Shown: positions 11,201 to 22,143, numbered from the stretch's first letter. The stretch is DNA of 64,000 nt from Saccharum officinarum (GCA_020631735.1 CM036199.1:22919553-22983552); one strand, 5' to 3'. Notes: generated by a model from the letters alone, not told the origin. Made by a program: numbers and translations.

Positions 11201-14200
11201 TTCAATGCAACGCAAAGGTAGGGATTGTATAATTATATACACAACTGACATCATATTTGATTGAAAGAATGTGTAGGCAGAGAGACCAAACTCAGGCACC
11301 TGGAGAATTGTAGCTTATAATGCCTTAAGTACACAATTGAAAATTAAAGATATGTTTCTGAAAGATGATGGTAGCACAAGTGATCATGCTTACCTGTATC
11401 TTGATAGAACGTCAATAAGAACTGCAAACTTTTTTGAGAAGAAAGGTTCTTCTATTGTCTCTAGGTCAAATGAATCAGCATCCGCACCTTAAAAACAAAG
11501 CTGTCAGATTTTTATTGATAATATATAAAAAAAAATATGCCTTTTCAGATTACAATTATTTCCAACAAAAAGTAACTCCAAAAGGTCTACTATAAACTAT
11601 ATGTATGACATATGCAGATCAACTTGTTGAATAACATACCCAAAACACCAGCAAAGTGTACGAGGAGGGGGGTTCACCTTCTAAGATGTCGCGGCTTAGA
11701 AGAGACGTTGCTTTGTTTACATAGTCATTAATGTCAACCCCTTTTCCATCTAAACTAACACTATTGGGAGAGAGAAAGGTCCTTGCAGCCTGCACTACAA
11801 TCAAACAAATAATATAACATATGTGTTAAGTTCACACCTAATTTTGCTATTAGGCAAACTGTGTTGTGCTGAAAAAAAAACTGTGGCGGCCAAAATGGAT
11901 GCCACAAGTGGGGAATAGTGAATAGTCTGCCATAAAAATAGTTCAATGACACATATGGCATGGGGCTAAGAATGTGTGGTAAGCCATAATCGTGGCATTA
12001 AGCAGAACATATACGTCACAAACTGTGGCATCTCAAGGTTTTATCCCAAATTAAACAGGCCAACATGGAGGGGATCCAAGATTTTTTAATAAAAACAAAC
12101 CACCATCCATCTATTCATTGTGGTAAGTTTTGGGGAAAATATTTGGGCCTGTCATCTTTTCAAGCCTCTCCTTTTGAGTGCAATGAATCTTGTGTTTATT
12201 ACTTATGAAGAAAAAGGCAATACCAAAGCACACCAAAATAAATGTAATTAAAAAAAGATCTTGCAAGGATGTAAGCTATTTGGGATCAGTAAGCCTTCAA
12301 ACATCTTCATATTGAGGAGTTTTGTCTAGTGAACATAACCACAGATGTCACTCAAAGATGCAAAAAAAAAGTACATTATAGTCAGTTTATTAACACAACA
12401 ATAAGAATAAAAAAATCATGTATACAAGAAAACACTGGGTATTTTTAAACACATATGCAAGCTACTGGCTGTTATGGGCTTACAGTACAAAAGTTCCTAC
12501 TGCCTGCTGCCAAAATACAAGGAAGTGAGGAACGGTGAAGAAGGAATTCAACTGAGGCGAGATTGTAAAGATTTAAATGCTGGTTGAACAAACTGTGCAA
12601 ACTCACTTGGAGAGCTCCAAAGAGACCAACTTCTTGCAAACAGAAAATCAAATTTTCATGCAACCTCCATAAGGACTTCAGTTTCTTCTGTGACTCCTTG
12701 AAATTGCATGCACTCTCTCTTAACATGCATTCAGACTGTTCAAAGCACATTAGAAGCTGTTGAAGGACAAGGAAAAAAAAGAAAAGAACCCAAAAGCTCA
12801 TATTAACTGGACCAAAGATAAATCCTGTATAATTAAAAAAATCACCTGAGATTTATAGCCATCAAGCTCTTTGATGTAAGTTGTAGTCAAGTTAGAGTGA
12901 CCAACTGGGCCATAAAAGTACACTTCAATCTTAGGAGAAGCAATCACACTTTCAAGTTCTACATTATCAACTGAACAAACCTATACACCATGAGGACAAG
13001 TTTACAAAACAAACTGTCAAAATCATATTAAGCCCAGCAGATTTATGGAGAACAGTAGTGGTATGTACCTTTGCATTAAGTAATTCCTCGAGACTGTTGA
13101 TACATTTAGTGTAGGTAAGCTTGTTAGAACCACCTGTCATAGAAAGTATAGGAATGATAATAAGCCAGCCATGGGGAAGAAATATAGCTAATTTGGATGA
13201 TACAACTTTAGAGGAAGAATAACATATTGGTAGGCAACACTCAACATCTCATCTGTTTGTGTTAGTTTGACCACTATTTTGTGTGTTCCTAGGTACCTAG
13301 AATTTCAATCCAAAGAACAATTCTGCTGCAACAAAATAACGGAGTAATACGACTATACGAGTATCCTTCAGTCACTGTACTTTGAGCTTTTGGTACTCAC
13401 AATGGTTTGGAATAAAAGGATGAGAAACAGGTGTCCATCTTATTCCACTCTAATAACTCTCCTCCTTCTCTCCTAGGATTGCTCTCTAGTATGTTTCTAT
13501 CCAATTTGCTTGCTTGCTATACTCCTAATTTTGTAATACAGCTGAGCAAATTACCACAAAGTCCTCAAAAGTATAAGAGATCATCCCTCCCTATCATTTC
13601 AACTGACTGATCAATTAACCCTTTGGTATATTATCCTTGCTTTCATGCAAAACCTTATGTGGATTGGAAAAGAAGACCTCCACCACCTAGATTAAAGTTC
13701 TCTTCAACTTGAATTTGGATGCCTATTTCTTCTTAATGCAAATCCCCCTACTTTCGTCTAGATCGGTCTAATTTTTCTTTAAAAACATAAACAATATGTT
13801 GCACTATCATAAAAAGCTAGTGATCTCATTCTGTATACTAAATGTTGGCCATTTTAACACATTACCGGTCAAACAGTGGTACAAATTGTACGAAGGCAAG
13901 AAAAAATAATGGACTGACAGAAATAAGTCTATATGTGGCTGGTCTTTGTGGGACTGCAACACATGGTCCTTGTGTCCTTGTAACAGCATCATTGACTGCT
14001 TTTAGGACAGCAGTTAACATCTTAGGACAGTATCTTAGGACAGACATCTTAGGACAGCATCGGCATCTTAGGACAGCATCTTGACTAGCATCTAGAACAA
14101 CATCTTAGACTAGCATCTTAGCATATGCTTGGCTGGCTAGCAGCCCTATAAATATGTATCCCCAACCCCTCAGGTTGGCATGGCATTGTGTGAGTTTGTA

Positions 14201-17200
14201 TGAGAAATAAACCAAAAAATTGCCCCAACTCCTAGTGTCATCCTCTCTCGATGAGAGTAAGGATTCTGCTACTCCCAAGAGTGAGAATCCAGCGACTAAC
14301 AAGTGGTATCGGAGCCGTACTATCCTGTAGCCTGAGCATTTCCTGCTCATCTCCTTCCCCGGCCTCGCAGCAGCCTCAGCCGGTAGCAGCAGCAGCTCCG
14401 GCTGCCCCTGCTCTCCACACAGCAGCCCCCTCGATAGCGCACCATGTCCGCAGGACAGTCTCAGGGCTCGGTCGCCTCGAGCACGCGGCGTCGGCAGGAG
14501 GCCGACCTCGCCGCGGCAGAGAAGCGCGAGCAAGCGGCGACAGACGCCGCAGCAGCCGCGGCAAGGGCATCGAGGCTGGCAGCAGCGGAGCTGGCAGTAG
14601 CTAGAGTGGAGGTGGAAGCAGCGGCGGCGGCGGATGCAGCGCGTGCAGCAGCAGCGGAGGTCGAGGTTCTACGCGGCAGCAACAGCAGCTCCATCGCTGC
14701 TGATGACAGCGCCGACGCGGACCTCGAGCTGCTAGAGAGGGAGACATCGCGAGGGCGAGCAGCGCAGTGGGCAGCCGCACACGCCCACGAGCACGGCGGC
14801 AGCCCAGACAGGGGCAGACACGCCGGCGGCGCTCCTGAAGGAGGCGCGCACGGCGGTGGCGCTCCTGGAGGAGGCGCGCACGGCAGCGGCATACGGGTCG
14901 ACGGAGAGCGCAGCCTTCACAGGCGGCGCGGCTCTCTCTCCCCGGTTCGGTACCGTGGTCACCACGAGTACCAGGTTGTCGTCAGGGACGTCGGCCCCGG
15001 CGGCGGGTGGCCTACCCTCACCAAGACCAACTACGTTGAGTGGGCTGCGGTGATGAGGGTGAGGCTTCAGGTGCGGCATATGTGGGATGCAGTCCGGTAC
15101 GGCGACGTCGACTACGACCAAGATCGACGGGCGCTGGATGCTCTCATTGCTGCAGTCCCGCCCGAGATGCAGTTTTCGCTTACCAACAAGCGGACTGCCA
15201 AGGAGGCCTGGGACGCCATCGCTGCAGCACGCATCGGCAGCGACTGCGCCCGCAAGTCCACACTGCAGGCACTTCGCAAGGAGTGGGAGAACTTGGCCTT
15301 CAAGCCAGGTGAGGACGTTGATGACTTTGCTCTATGTCTCAACACTCTGTTGCAGAAGTTGGTGCAGTTCGGCGACGACACCTACAGTGAGGAGAGAGCT
15401 GTTGAGAAGCTCTTCCGATGCGTCCCCGAGAAGTACAAGCAGATGGCTCGCTCAGTCGAGTCTCTGCTGGACCTCTCCACGATGACGATCGAGGAGGCGT
15501 TGGGCCGCCTCAAGGTTGTTGACAGCGATGAGTCACAGCGCCTCTCGGGACCCGTCACCATTGGCGGGAAGCTCCTCACTCGGGAGCAGTGGGCTGCCGG
15601 CCAAGGTGACAGGAAGGGGGAGCCTTCTTCCACGACAGGCGGCCGCAAGCGTGGCAAGTCGCGCAAAGACGCCCAGGCAGGGGCGCGAGGACGTGCCGAG
15701 GGTGATGATCGTGGAGGCGCCCAGGGCGGCGCCGCCGGCAAGCAAAAGCTGGCACGAGACGACCCTTGCTACAACTGCGGCAAGCTTGGTCATTGAGCCA
15801 AGGATTGTCGACAGCCACGACGCGGTCAGGCCCACGTCGCGCAGGCGGAGGAGCAGCAGCCGCCGGCTCTGTTCATTGCTCATGCAAGCATCGAACTACC
15901 TCCAGTGGCACCGTCCGCAACGGCTCTCCTCCACCTTGACGAGCCAAAAGCACACACCCTCCTCGACGACAGCTCCGGCAACGACAAGACCGACGGGTGG
16001 TGCCTTGACACCGGCGCCACCCACCACATGACCGGGCGGCGGGAGTTCTTCTCCGAGCTCGACTCAAGCGTTCGAGGCACCGTCAAGTTCGGCGACGCCT
16101 CCGCTGTGGAGATCAAGGGCGTCGGCTCTGTCGTCTTCGTCGCCAAGACTGACAAGCACAGGCTGCTCACCGGTGTCTACTACATCCCCGCGTTGAGGAA
16201 CTCCATCATCAGCTTGGGACAGCTGGATGAGAACGGATCGCGCGTGGAGATCGAGCACGGGGTGCTGCGCATCTGGGATCATCGACACCGGCTCCTGGTC
16301 AAGGTCAACAGGAGCAACCGCCTCTACGTCCTTCACGCACAGGTGGCGCAACCTCTTTATCTTGCAGCCCGCCGCGACGACGACGCTTGGAGGTGGCACG
16401 AGCGCTTTGGGCACCTCAACTTTGAGGCCCTGAGGCAGCTCGGCAGCAAGGAGATGGTGTGGGGCATGCCGCACGTCAACCACGTGGAGCAGTTCTGCGA
16501 CACCTGCATCCTCACCAAGCTGCGGCGGCTCCCTTTCGCTCGCCAGGCGAGCTTCCGCGCCAAGGAGAAGCTGGAGCTCGTACACGGTGACCTCTGTGGC
16601 CCCGTGACACCGGCTACACCTGGAGGCCGGCGCTACTTCCTCCTCGTCGACGACGTGTCCCGCTACATGTGCGCTGTCCTGCTCGACGCCAAGGCAGCCG
16701 CAGCGGACGCCATCAAACGCCTTCAAGCTGCTACGGAGGCGGAGTGCGGCCGCAAGCTTCGGGTCCTACGCACGGACAACGGCGGCGAGTTCACGGCGGC
16801 CGAGTTCGCGGCGTACTGCGCCGATGAGGGGATCCACCGCCACTTCTCCGCGCCGTACACTCCGCAGCAGAACAACGTCGTCGAGCGCCGCAACCAGACG
16901 GTGGTGGCCACCGCCCGTGCCCTCCTCAAGCAGAGAGGGATGCCGGCGATCTACTGGGGTGAGGCGGTGATGACTGCCGTCCACTTGCTCAACCGCTCCC
17001 CACCAAGGCCCTCGACGGCAAGATGCCATACGAGGCCTGGCACGGGCGCAAGCCCGCGGTGAGCCACCTTCGCGTCTTCGGCTGCCTGGCCTTCGTCAAG
17101 GAGCTCAACCACGTCGGCAAGCTCGACGACCGGAGTACACTAGGGGTCTTCATCGGCTACGCGGAGGGCGCCAAGGCCTACCGCGTCCTCGACCCTGCGA

Positions 17201-20200
17201 CACGACACATGCGCATCACGCATGACGTCGTGTTCGACGAGGGGCGAAGCTGGACGTGGGGCAAGATGGTGGATGACGGCTCGACTCCGACGACCAACGA
17301 TTTCGTCGTCGACTACATCCACTTCAAGGAGGCGGGGGGAGCTAGCAGCTCGTCCTCACCGAGCTCGCCTACCCCATCACCTCGTTCGCCACCACCTCCG
17401 GCGAGTCCTTCACCACCGCCACCACCAGCTCCGGCAAGTCCACAGGCTCCAGCGAGTCCACCACCAGCATCGCCGGCCACGCCTTGCTCTCCTACACCGG
17501 ACCCTACCCCTTCAGGCTCGGCACCGGCAGCTTCGGCCCACGACGAGCAGCGCATAGTGGAGTTCGCCACTCCGCTGTCCAACGACGAGGATCGCATCGA
17601 CGCCTACCACGGCGGCGAGCCTCTGCGTTACCGTACCGTGGACAACCTCCTCGGGAGCAGCCGGTCCCTGGACTGGCGCAGCACGACTTTGAGGCGGAGC
17701 TGCACCTCGCACAGGACGATGGCGAGCCTCGTTCCTTCGCCGAGGCGGAGAGGGACGCGGCATGGCGTGCCGCGATGCAGATGGAGATGGACGTCGTCGA
17801 GCGGAACAAGACGTGGGAGCTGGCCGATCTTCCAGCCGGCCACCACGCCATCTCCCTCAAGTGGGTCTTCAAGCTCAAGAAGGACGAGACCGAAGAGGTG
17901 ATCAAGCACAAGGCGCGTCTGGTGGCGCGCGGCTTCGTCCAGCAAGAAGGAATCGACTTTGACGACGCCTTCGCGCCCGTTGCACAGATGGAGTCTGTGC
18001 GACTCCTTGCGCTAGCTGCCCAGGAGGGCTGGCGTGTCCATCACATGGATGTCAAGTCGGCGTTCCTTAACGGCGATTTGAAGGAGGAGGTCTACGTGCA
18101 TCAGCCACCGGGATTTGCGATTCCCGGCAAGGAGGGCAAGGTGCTCCGCCTGCGCAAGGCCCTCTATGGCTTGCGGCAGGCACCGAGGGCGTGGAATGCC
18201 AAACTGGATTCCACGCTAAAGGGGATGGACTCCGAGCAAAGCCCGCACGAGGCGGCCATCTATCGACGGGGCAGCGGAGGAAAGGCCCTACTGGTGGGTG
18301 TCTACGTCGACGATTTGGTGATCACCGGCACCAAGGATGCGGAGGTGGCGGCATTCAAGGAAGAGATGAAGGCCACCTTCCAGATGAGTGATCTGGGGTC
18401 TCTCTCCTTCTACTTAGGAATCGAGGTGCACCAGGATGACTCCGGGATCACGCTTCGACAGACCGCCTACGTCAAGCGCATCGTTGAGCTAGCTGGGCTC
18501 ACCGACTGCAACCCAACCTTCACTTCGATGGAGGAGGCTGAAGCTGAGCCACGACAGCACGACGGAGGAGATGGACGCTACGCAGTACCGGTGTCTTGTG
18601 GGGAGCCTTCGCTACCTCGCCCACACATGGCCGGACTTGACATTCTCCGTCGGCTACGTTAGTCGATTCATGCAACGACCGACGACGGAGCACCAGCAGG
18701 CTGTGAAGAGGATCATCCGCTACGTTGTGGGGACTCTCGACCACGGTCTCTACTACCCGAGGTGTCCTGGCGCGACACACTTCGTCGGGTACAGCGATAG
18801 TGACCACGCGGGCGACATCGACACCAGCAAGAGCACAAGCGGGGTCCTCTTCTTCCTCGGCAAGTGCCTCTTTAGCTGGCAGTCGGTCAAGCAGCAAGTG
18901 GTGGCCCTGTCCAGCTGCGAGGCCGAGTACATAGCGGCTTCCACCGCTTCGACTCAGGCGCTCTGGCTCGCTCGACTGCTTGGTGATCTCCTTGGCAGAG
19001 ACACTGAAGCGATGGAGCTCAGGGTGGACAGCAAGTACGCCTTGGCCTTAGCAAAGAACCCCGTCTTCCATGAGCGCAGCAAGCACATCCGCATCAAGTA
19101 CCACTTCATTCGGAGCTGCTTGGACGAGGGGGGCATCAAGGCCGGCTAGATCAACATCCAGGACCAGCTGGCAGACCTTCTCACCAAGTCCCTTAGGCGA
19201 GTGAAGTTCCAGGTGCTTTGCGCCAGGATTGGGATGGTCCGAGTTCCCTAGACGGCGCCACACAAGACTTAGGGGGAGAACGACAGAAATAAGTCTATGT
19301 GTGGCTGGTCTTTGTGGGACTGCAACACATGGTCCTTGTGTCCTTGTAACAACATCATTGACTGCTTTTAGGATAGCAGTTAGCATCTTAGGACAGGCAT
19401 CTTAGGACAGCATCTTGACTAGCATCTAGGACAGCATCTTAGACTAGCATCTTAGCATATGCTTGGCTGGCTAGCAGCCCTATAAATATGTATCCCTAAC
19501 CCCTCAGGTTGGCATGGCATTGTGTGAGTTTGTATGAGAAATAAACCAGAAAATTGCCCCAACTCCTAGTGTCATCCTCTCTCGATGAGAGTAAGGATTC
19601 TGCTACTCCCAAGAGTGAGAATCCAGCGACTAACATGGACTACATAATTTGAAAGCTAGGCATGAAGGGAAAGAAAATAAGATTCAAGCACAAACCAAAT
19701 GAGAAAAGGGCAAGACTATTCTGACTCCAACATAATTTGAAATATGAGAAAGATGGAAATTAAGTTAACACAGTTGCTAGCAGGATAGGTTAAGACCATT
19801 GACGAGGAATAAAAAATTTATGTACGAACACCATTACCTTTTCCAATAATTGGTGAAGCAGTCATGCCAAAAACACGAGGATGTTTATCAGCGTTATTGT
19901 AGAATTCCTGAAATATAGTTATAAATATTTTAAGACTAAGAAGTCCGCAGTTCATGTAACTTTCTAAAGAGTATTATTTAAGAGATATAGTACAACTTCT
20001 GCATATGTTCAATTGATTCAAAGCAATGAAATCTCATCAATTTGTCGTTCTAACTACCTGATCAAACCCTCATAACTGCATAAGAGTGCTTGTCATGTAT
20101 TCAATTAAATGTTGAGAGGAAAAGAAGGAAACAAGTAGCTCTGGATCATCACCAGGTTGTGGCTCAATGCAACAATACCATGCATCATGAAGAATACAGT

Positions 20201-22143
20201 GACATATTTGTATAAGAACAGCAAAAGCCATAAAAGATGATGCGCCAGAAATGTGATAATAAATTATATCAGATGCATCAACCATCCATAATAAAGTAAA
20301 TGGCTATAGCATACTCTAGCTCAGTTGATGGGAGGTGCGGCTGGGCACCCCCACACCTGGGTTTTCAAGTCCTCTTCAACTCGAATTCAGGTGCCTATTT
20401 TCTTTTTATTGACAGTGCCTCCTAGGCTCCTAGGTTGGTTGAGAAAATGAGAAGTGTATGGTTATGAAGATTGTGTCTAGATACATAGCAAATTCAATGT
20501 ACCAAAAAAGTCAAAGCGAAATTTGGAACGGAGGGAGTACTTTGTTAAGAAACAAATATGAATGCCAGATATTGGGAAGTATATGGTTGTGAAGATTTAG
20601 CAATTTTTTTTTTAAGAAACAAATATGAATGTCAGATATAGATTCGAATAAATTTTAAATACTCATGTATGTATATTACAATATTGTGATAATCTGTATC
20701 TTAGGATGTCAATGGAACCACTGTAGAAATCTGACTATCTGAGAATCCTTTGCAGACATTAATATAGGTACAAGCACAGGCGTAATCTCCAGCTATACCA
20801 AATGTATTCCACCTACTGTTTTGAAACTGAAAATATATAGGCAAGTTCATTATAAGCAAAAAAGGTTGTACATCCAATCTGTCCCAGCCTCTAGAAGTCT
20901 AGAGGATGAAATTACCCACCCACATGTTTAGTACCAAAAATATCTACAGTGAGTTTCAAAAAAAACTACAGTGTTAGTTTCTTTTTTTTCTGGCAAGTCA
21001 CTACATTAAAATCCTGTCAGCCATAGCAACACACTTCCTGTCATCAAGATAAATTCAACAGCAATGAAGAATTAATGATGCACAGGTACAGGAGGAAGTT
21101 CTGTGACCTGAATATCAATTTCCAGATATTGCAACAGATGATAGTACAAGCATTGAAATTGTACAGAGAGCAGTTACCTTCATAATTTGTGCATATGGAT
21201 GCCTTTTTGTGCTTGTGCATGATGGCATTCATCAAATATCAAAAGTGCAATTAAGTCCATCTTGATGAAACAATGCCGCAAATTGTGCAATAATATTTGG
21301 GGAGTCATTACAAGGACCTGAAGCAGCAGAGAAAGCAGCACAAGTTAGGAAGAAAAAAATTATGCGTAAGAAACAACGATGGTACAGATAGATTATGTCT
21401 GCCCAAAGTTGCGTGCAAAAGTTGATATAAATAGATTATGTTTGCCAAAGTTGTGTGCTGATACAACTGTTGATTTTTCATTTTACTCAAGAGTCAGAAA
21501 ACTGGTTCAAAAATGATCATATGCTAAACACATCTCTGTCTGAATTTTTTTCTCCACAACATGTCAAGTACTATAGCTTTATTAATATATGCTAGCTACT
21601 AAAAATCTTCAAAACAGGACTATCAGTGGTCACTTGGCAGCTGCCAGCAAAAAGAACATAGAGCACACCATACCTCGTATTCTCCCATCTCCTTCTCCCA
21701 CGCCTGGTGATCCCTAGAGTTTTTACCACTTCCATAGTAACGTTGAACTTTAAAATTAGTGGAATCCGCAATCACCATTGCTTGCTACAAAATACAAATA
21801 CAGAAAAAGAGCACTGACTAAGCATGTAAAAGTGCACCTGGTACCGAAAGATGTGGTCACAAACATCCATAAACAAATGAGGGTGTACTCATAAAAAATT
21901 GAGCAAATGACTTCATCCCACCAAAAAAGAATACAGATATAGTGAGAAGAGCAGGGAGCTATTCTACCTGACGGACAAGGGGTATGGTCGGTGCGAGGAA
22001 GACGCAGACCTCACGGCTGGGTTTGCGGATGAGGTGTCCAAGCTCATACATGAGTAACACGGCAATGTGTGTCTTCCCACATCCCGTTCCAAGGTACACT
22101 ACGATGTTCTCCTCAACTGCCTCTTGCAAAGGTCCAGCTATAT
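835..22143 (-). CDS. DCL3: Dicer-like endoribonuclease, DCL3-type (partial, frameshifted)
   Basis: Dicer-like proteins cut double-stranded RNA into siRNAs; the DCL3 clade makes the 24-nt siRNAs of RNA-directed DNA methylation in the nucleus. I can join 15 exons with matching phases: 22143-21968, 21784-21674, 21317-21178, 19907-19838, 13133-13069, 12980-12846, 12756-12607, 11789-11678, 11487-11394, 2893-2701, 2574-2414, 2252-2046, 1962-1697, 1616-1324 and 1256-835. Together they hold 2595 nt (about 865 codons), roughly the first half of a DCL protein of about 1600 residues. The N-terminal exon(s) are not found, and the rest of PAZ plus RNase IIIa/b lie beyond the left edge. Two large introns owe their size to Copia insertions. 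Exon 21317-21178 is one base short and breaks the frame. Assignment to DCL3 rather than DCL5 (DCL3b) or DCL2/4 is a judgement from general similarity; Dicer-like itself is certain. Confidence 0.9.
2414..13133 (-). CDS. DCL3: Dicer-like gene, helicase insert and helicase C exons
   Basis: Seven exons (13133-13069, 12980-12846, 12756-12607, 11789-11678, 11487-11394, 2893-2701, 2574-2414). The first five encode the alpha-helical insert between the two RecA-like lobes. The last two are the C-terminal helicase lobe, with [20 protein letters not shown] (motif IV region), [20 protein letters not shown] (motif V) and [11 protein letters not shown] (motif VI, arginine finger). Exon phases match across the 8.5-kb intron 2894-11393: AG before Copia-1 and G after it form one arginine codon. 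No exon is lost there, and the intron without the element would be about 1.1 kb. Intron stretches 10383-11393 and 11790-12606 show nothing else recognisable. Confidence 0.88.
3028..3125 (-). repeat. Copia-1 3' LTR (98 bp)
   Basis: Begins TG and ends CA, and is identical base for base to 10280-10377. In plus orientation it starts TGCTAGAATGAATGG and ends TATACTCCAACA. It is unusually short for an autonomous Copia LTR. It is preceded by the TSD copy AAGAC. Confidence 0.96.
3224..6414 (-). pseudogene. Copia-1 pol, 3' part: integrase, reverse transcriptase, RNase H
   Basis: In element sense the segment runs from the end of the protease linker into integrase (zinc-binding WHRRLGHPG and CHACQLG; catalytic Asp in VVVDDFSHY, then CDNGREF, then the Glu of [11 protein letters not shown]). 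It continues into reverse transcriptase (active site YVDDIVL) and RNase H ([29 protein letters not shown]), ending at a stop at 3226-3224. The reading frame is open for 947 codons from 6067. A frame change near 5842-5847 fits loss of two bases just after the first catalytic region of integrase. Upstream, the coding sequence is interrupted at 6415 by the nested solo LTR. The GC-rich codons resemble those of Copia-2 rather than those of the Gypsy element. Confidence 0.9.
7266..7750. repeat. Array of the 9-mer ACCGGACGC / GCGTCCGGT in the solo LTR
   Basis: By eye I count 17 exact copies of one 9-mer in about 490 bp: six as ACCGGACGC (four of them at 12-14 bp spacing near 7266-7311) and eleven as the reverse complement GCGTCCGGT. 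Further copies have one mismatch. The array sits just upstream of the TATA box, where the LTR enhancer (U3) would be. ORFs across this region are by-products of its base composition. Confidence 0.85.
7805..7812 (+). promoter_or_regulatory. TATA box of the solo LTR
   Basis: TATAAATA lies in ggggttataaatagacc directly downstream of the 9-mer array. It is a plausible core promoter of the parental LTR element, with transcription starting about 30 bp further on. Inference from position and consensus. Confidence 0.55.
8896..10204 (-). pseudogene. Copia-1 ORF1: Ala/Pro-rich leader and protease
   Basis: The ATG at 10204 lies about 75 bp inside the 5' LTR. The first 350 or so residues are alanine/proline-rich low complexity, with an imperfect tandem repeat of about 25 residues ([16 protein letters not shown]). 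There is no recognisable gag capsid domain and no CCHC zinc knuckle. Only near the end is there a clear retroviral-type aspartic protease signature ([12 protein letters not shown]). The frame is cut after the protease core by the solo LTR at 8895 and continues beyond 6414. Either this lineage has lost or replaced a canonical gag, or it depends on gag supplied by a relative. The strongly open antisense and other frames here are GC-composition artefacts. Confidence 0.7.
10280..10377 (-). repeat. Copia-1 5' LTR (98 bp)
   Basis: Identical to 3028-3125. In element sense it is followed immediately by the primer-binding site TGGTATCAAGCT. The TSD copy AAGAC lies at 10378-10382. Confidence 0.96.
13915..14301 (+). 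repeat. Copia-2 5' LTR (387 bp)
   Basis: Starts TGACAGAAATAAG and ends GCGACTAACA. It contains a tandem array built on catcttaggacag (about 14010-14120) and a TATA box CTATAAATATG (about 14148-14158). It is longer than the 3' copy because the array has more units. Confidence 0.94.
14444..15796 (+). pseudogene. Copia-2 gag
   Basis: The ORF encodes an alanine-rich N-terminal part with coiled-coil character (residues about 10-90). A Copia gag core follows ([18 protein letters not shown], then [14 protein letters not shown] and [13 protein letters not shown] segments), and then a CCHC nucleic-acid-binding knuckle (CYNCGKLGH). The frame stops at TGA 15794-15796 inside the knuckle, where the family normally has tryptophan; the same frame continues open beyond. 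The stop fits a TGG to TGA change. Gag forms the virus-like particle in which reverse transcription occurs. Confidence 0.9.
15797..19251 (+). pseudogene. Copia-2 pol: protease, integrase, RT, RNase H
   Basis: The order is protease ([12 protein letters not shown]), integrase ([17 protein letters not shown], then [27 protein letters not shown]), a proline/serine-rich linker (about 17340-17530), reverse transcriptase (YVDDLVITG) and RNase H ([27 protein letters not shown]). Frame changes occur near 17000 (one base lost after LLNRS), near 17660 (linker/RT junction) and near 18535 (before RNase H). There is an in-frame TAG at 19147-19149, consistent with CAG to TAG. The natural stop is at 19249-19251. 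The element is dead. Confidence 0.9.
19281..19635 (+). repeat. Copia-2 3' LTR (355 bp)
   Basis: Ends GCGACTAACA before the TSD TGGAC. Its first base is C instead of T (CGACAG), a terminal mutation relative to the 5' copy. It has fewer catcttaggacag units. TATA box CTATAAATATG is near 19482-19492. Confidence 0.94.
19838..22143 (-). CDS. DCL3: Dicer-like gene, helicase N-terminal lobe exons
   Basis: Four exons (22143-21968, 21784-21674, 21317-21178, 19907-19838) carry SF2 helicase motif I GTGCGKT, motif Ia [11 protein letters not shown], the DECH box (motif II, in [12 protein letters not shown]) and motif III GMTASP. The first three junctions are phase 0, so exon 21317-21178 should be a multiple of three, but it is 140 nt. 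The frame breaks at a run of five A just after the DECH box. Six A would restore the usual reading, with the exon ending in an in-frame lysine; as written, translation meets TGA at the end of the exon. This is either a true null mutation or a homopolymer error. The exon at 22143 starts in phase 2, so at least one upstream exon is missing here. Confidence 0.9.
20305..20450 (+). repeat. tRNA-derived SINE fragment in an intron
   Basis: The sequence starts with a Pol III box A-like word (TAGCTCAGTTGATGGGAG). About 40 bp later comes a box B-like word (GGTTTTCAAGTCC), followed by a body rich in C/T. This is the layout of grass tRNA-derived SINEs. A related decayed segment occurs near 13670-13760 (tctcttcaacttgaatt). 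The family is not identified. Confidence 0.5.
20456..20540 (-). mobile_element. Stowaway MITE fragment
   Basis: Only one end is clear: GGAACGGAGGGAGTA, the inverted form of the CTCCCTCCGTTCC terminus of grass Stowaway (Tc1/mariner) MITEs, with TA at the edge. Similar flanking text on both sides (ggttatgaagatt / ggttgtgaagatt; aagaaacaaatatgaatg twice) suggests a local duplication around it. Confidence 0.5.

Larger units (their letters stand above)
13915..19635 (+). mobile_element. Copia-2, decayed Ty1/Copia retrotransposon
   Basis: A full-length Copia element lies in the Dicer-like intron between exons 19907-19838 and 13133-13069, antisense to the gene. It has a 5-bp TSD TGGAC (13910-13914 and 19636-19640) and LTRs of 387 and 355 bp. 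The PBS TGGTATCGGAGCC (14304-14316) follows the 5' LTR by two bases, and the PPT AGGGGGAGAA (19271-19280) precedes the 3' LTR. The interior has gag and pol in Copia order, with two in-frame stops and about three frameshifts, so it cannot move by itself. LTR divergence shows it is clearly older than Copia-1. Confidence 0.95.

Noticed and set aside
20070..20285. 71-codon minus-strand frame inside the Dicer-like gene
   Set aside because: Lies between exons 21178 and 19907, which already join in phase 0; no Dicer-like similarity, so intron sequence.
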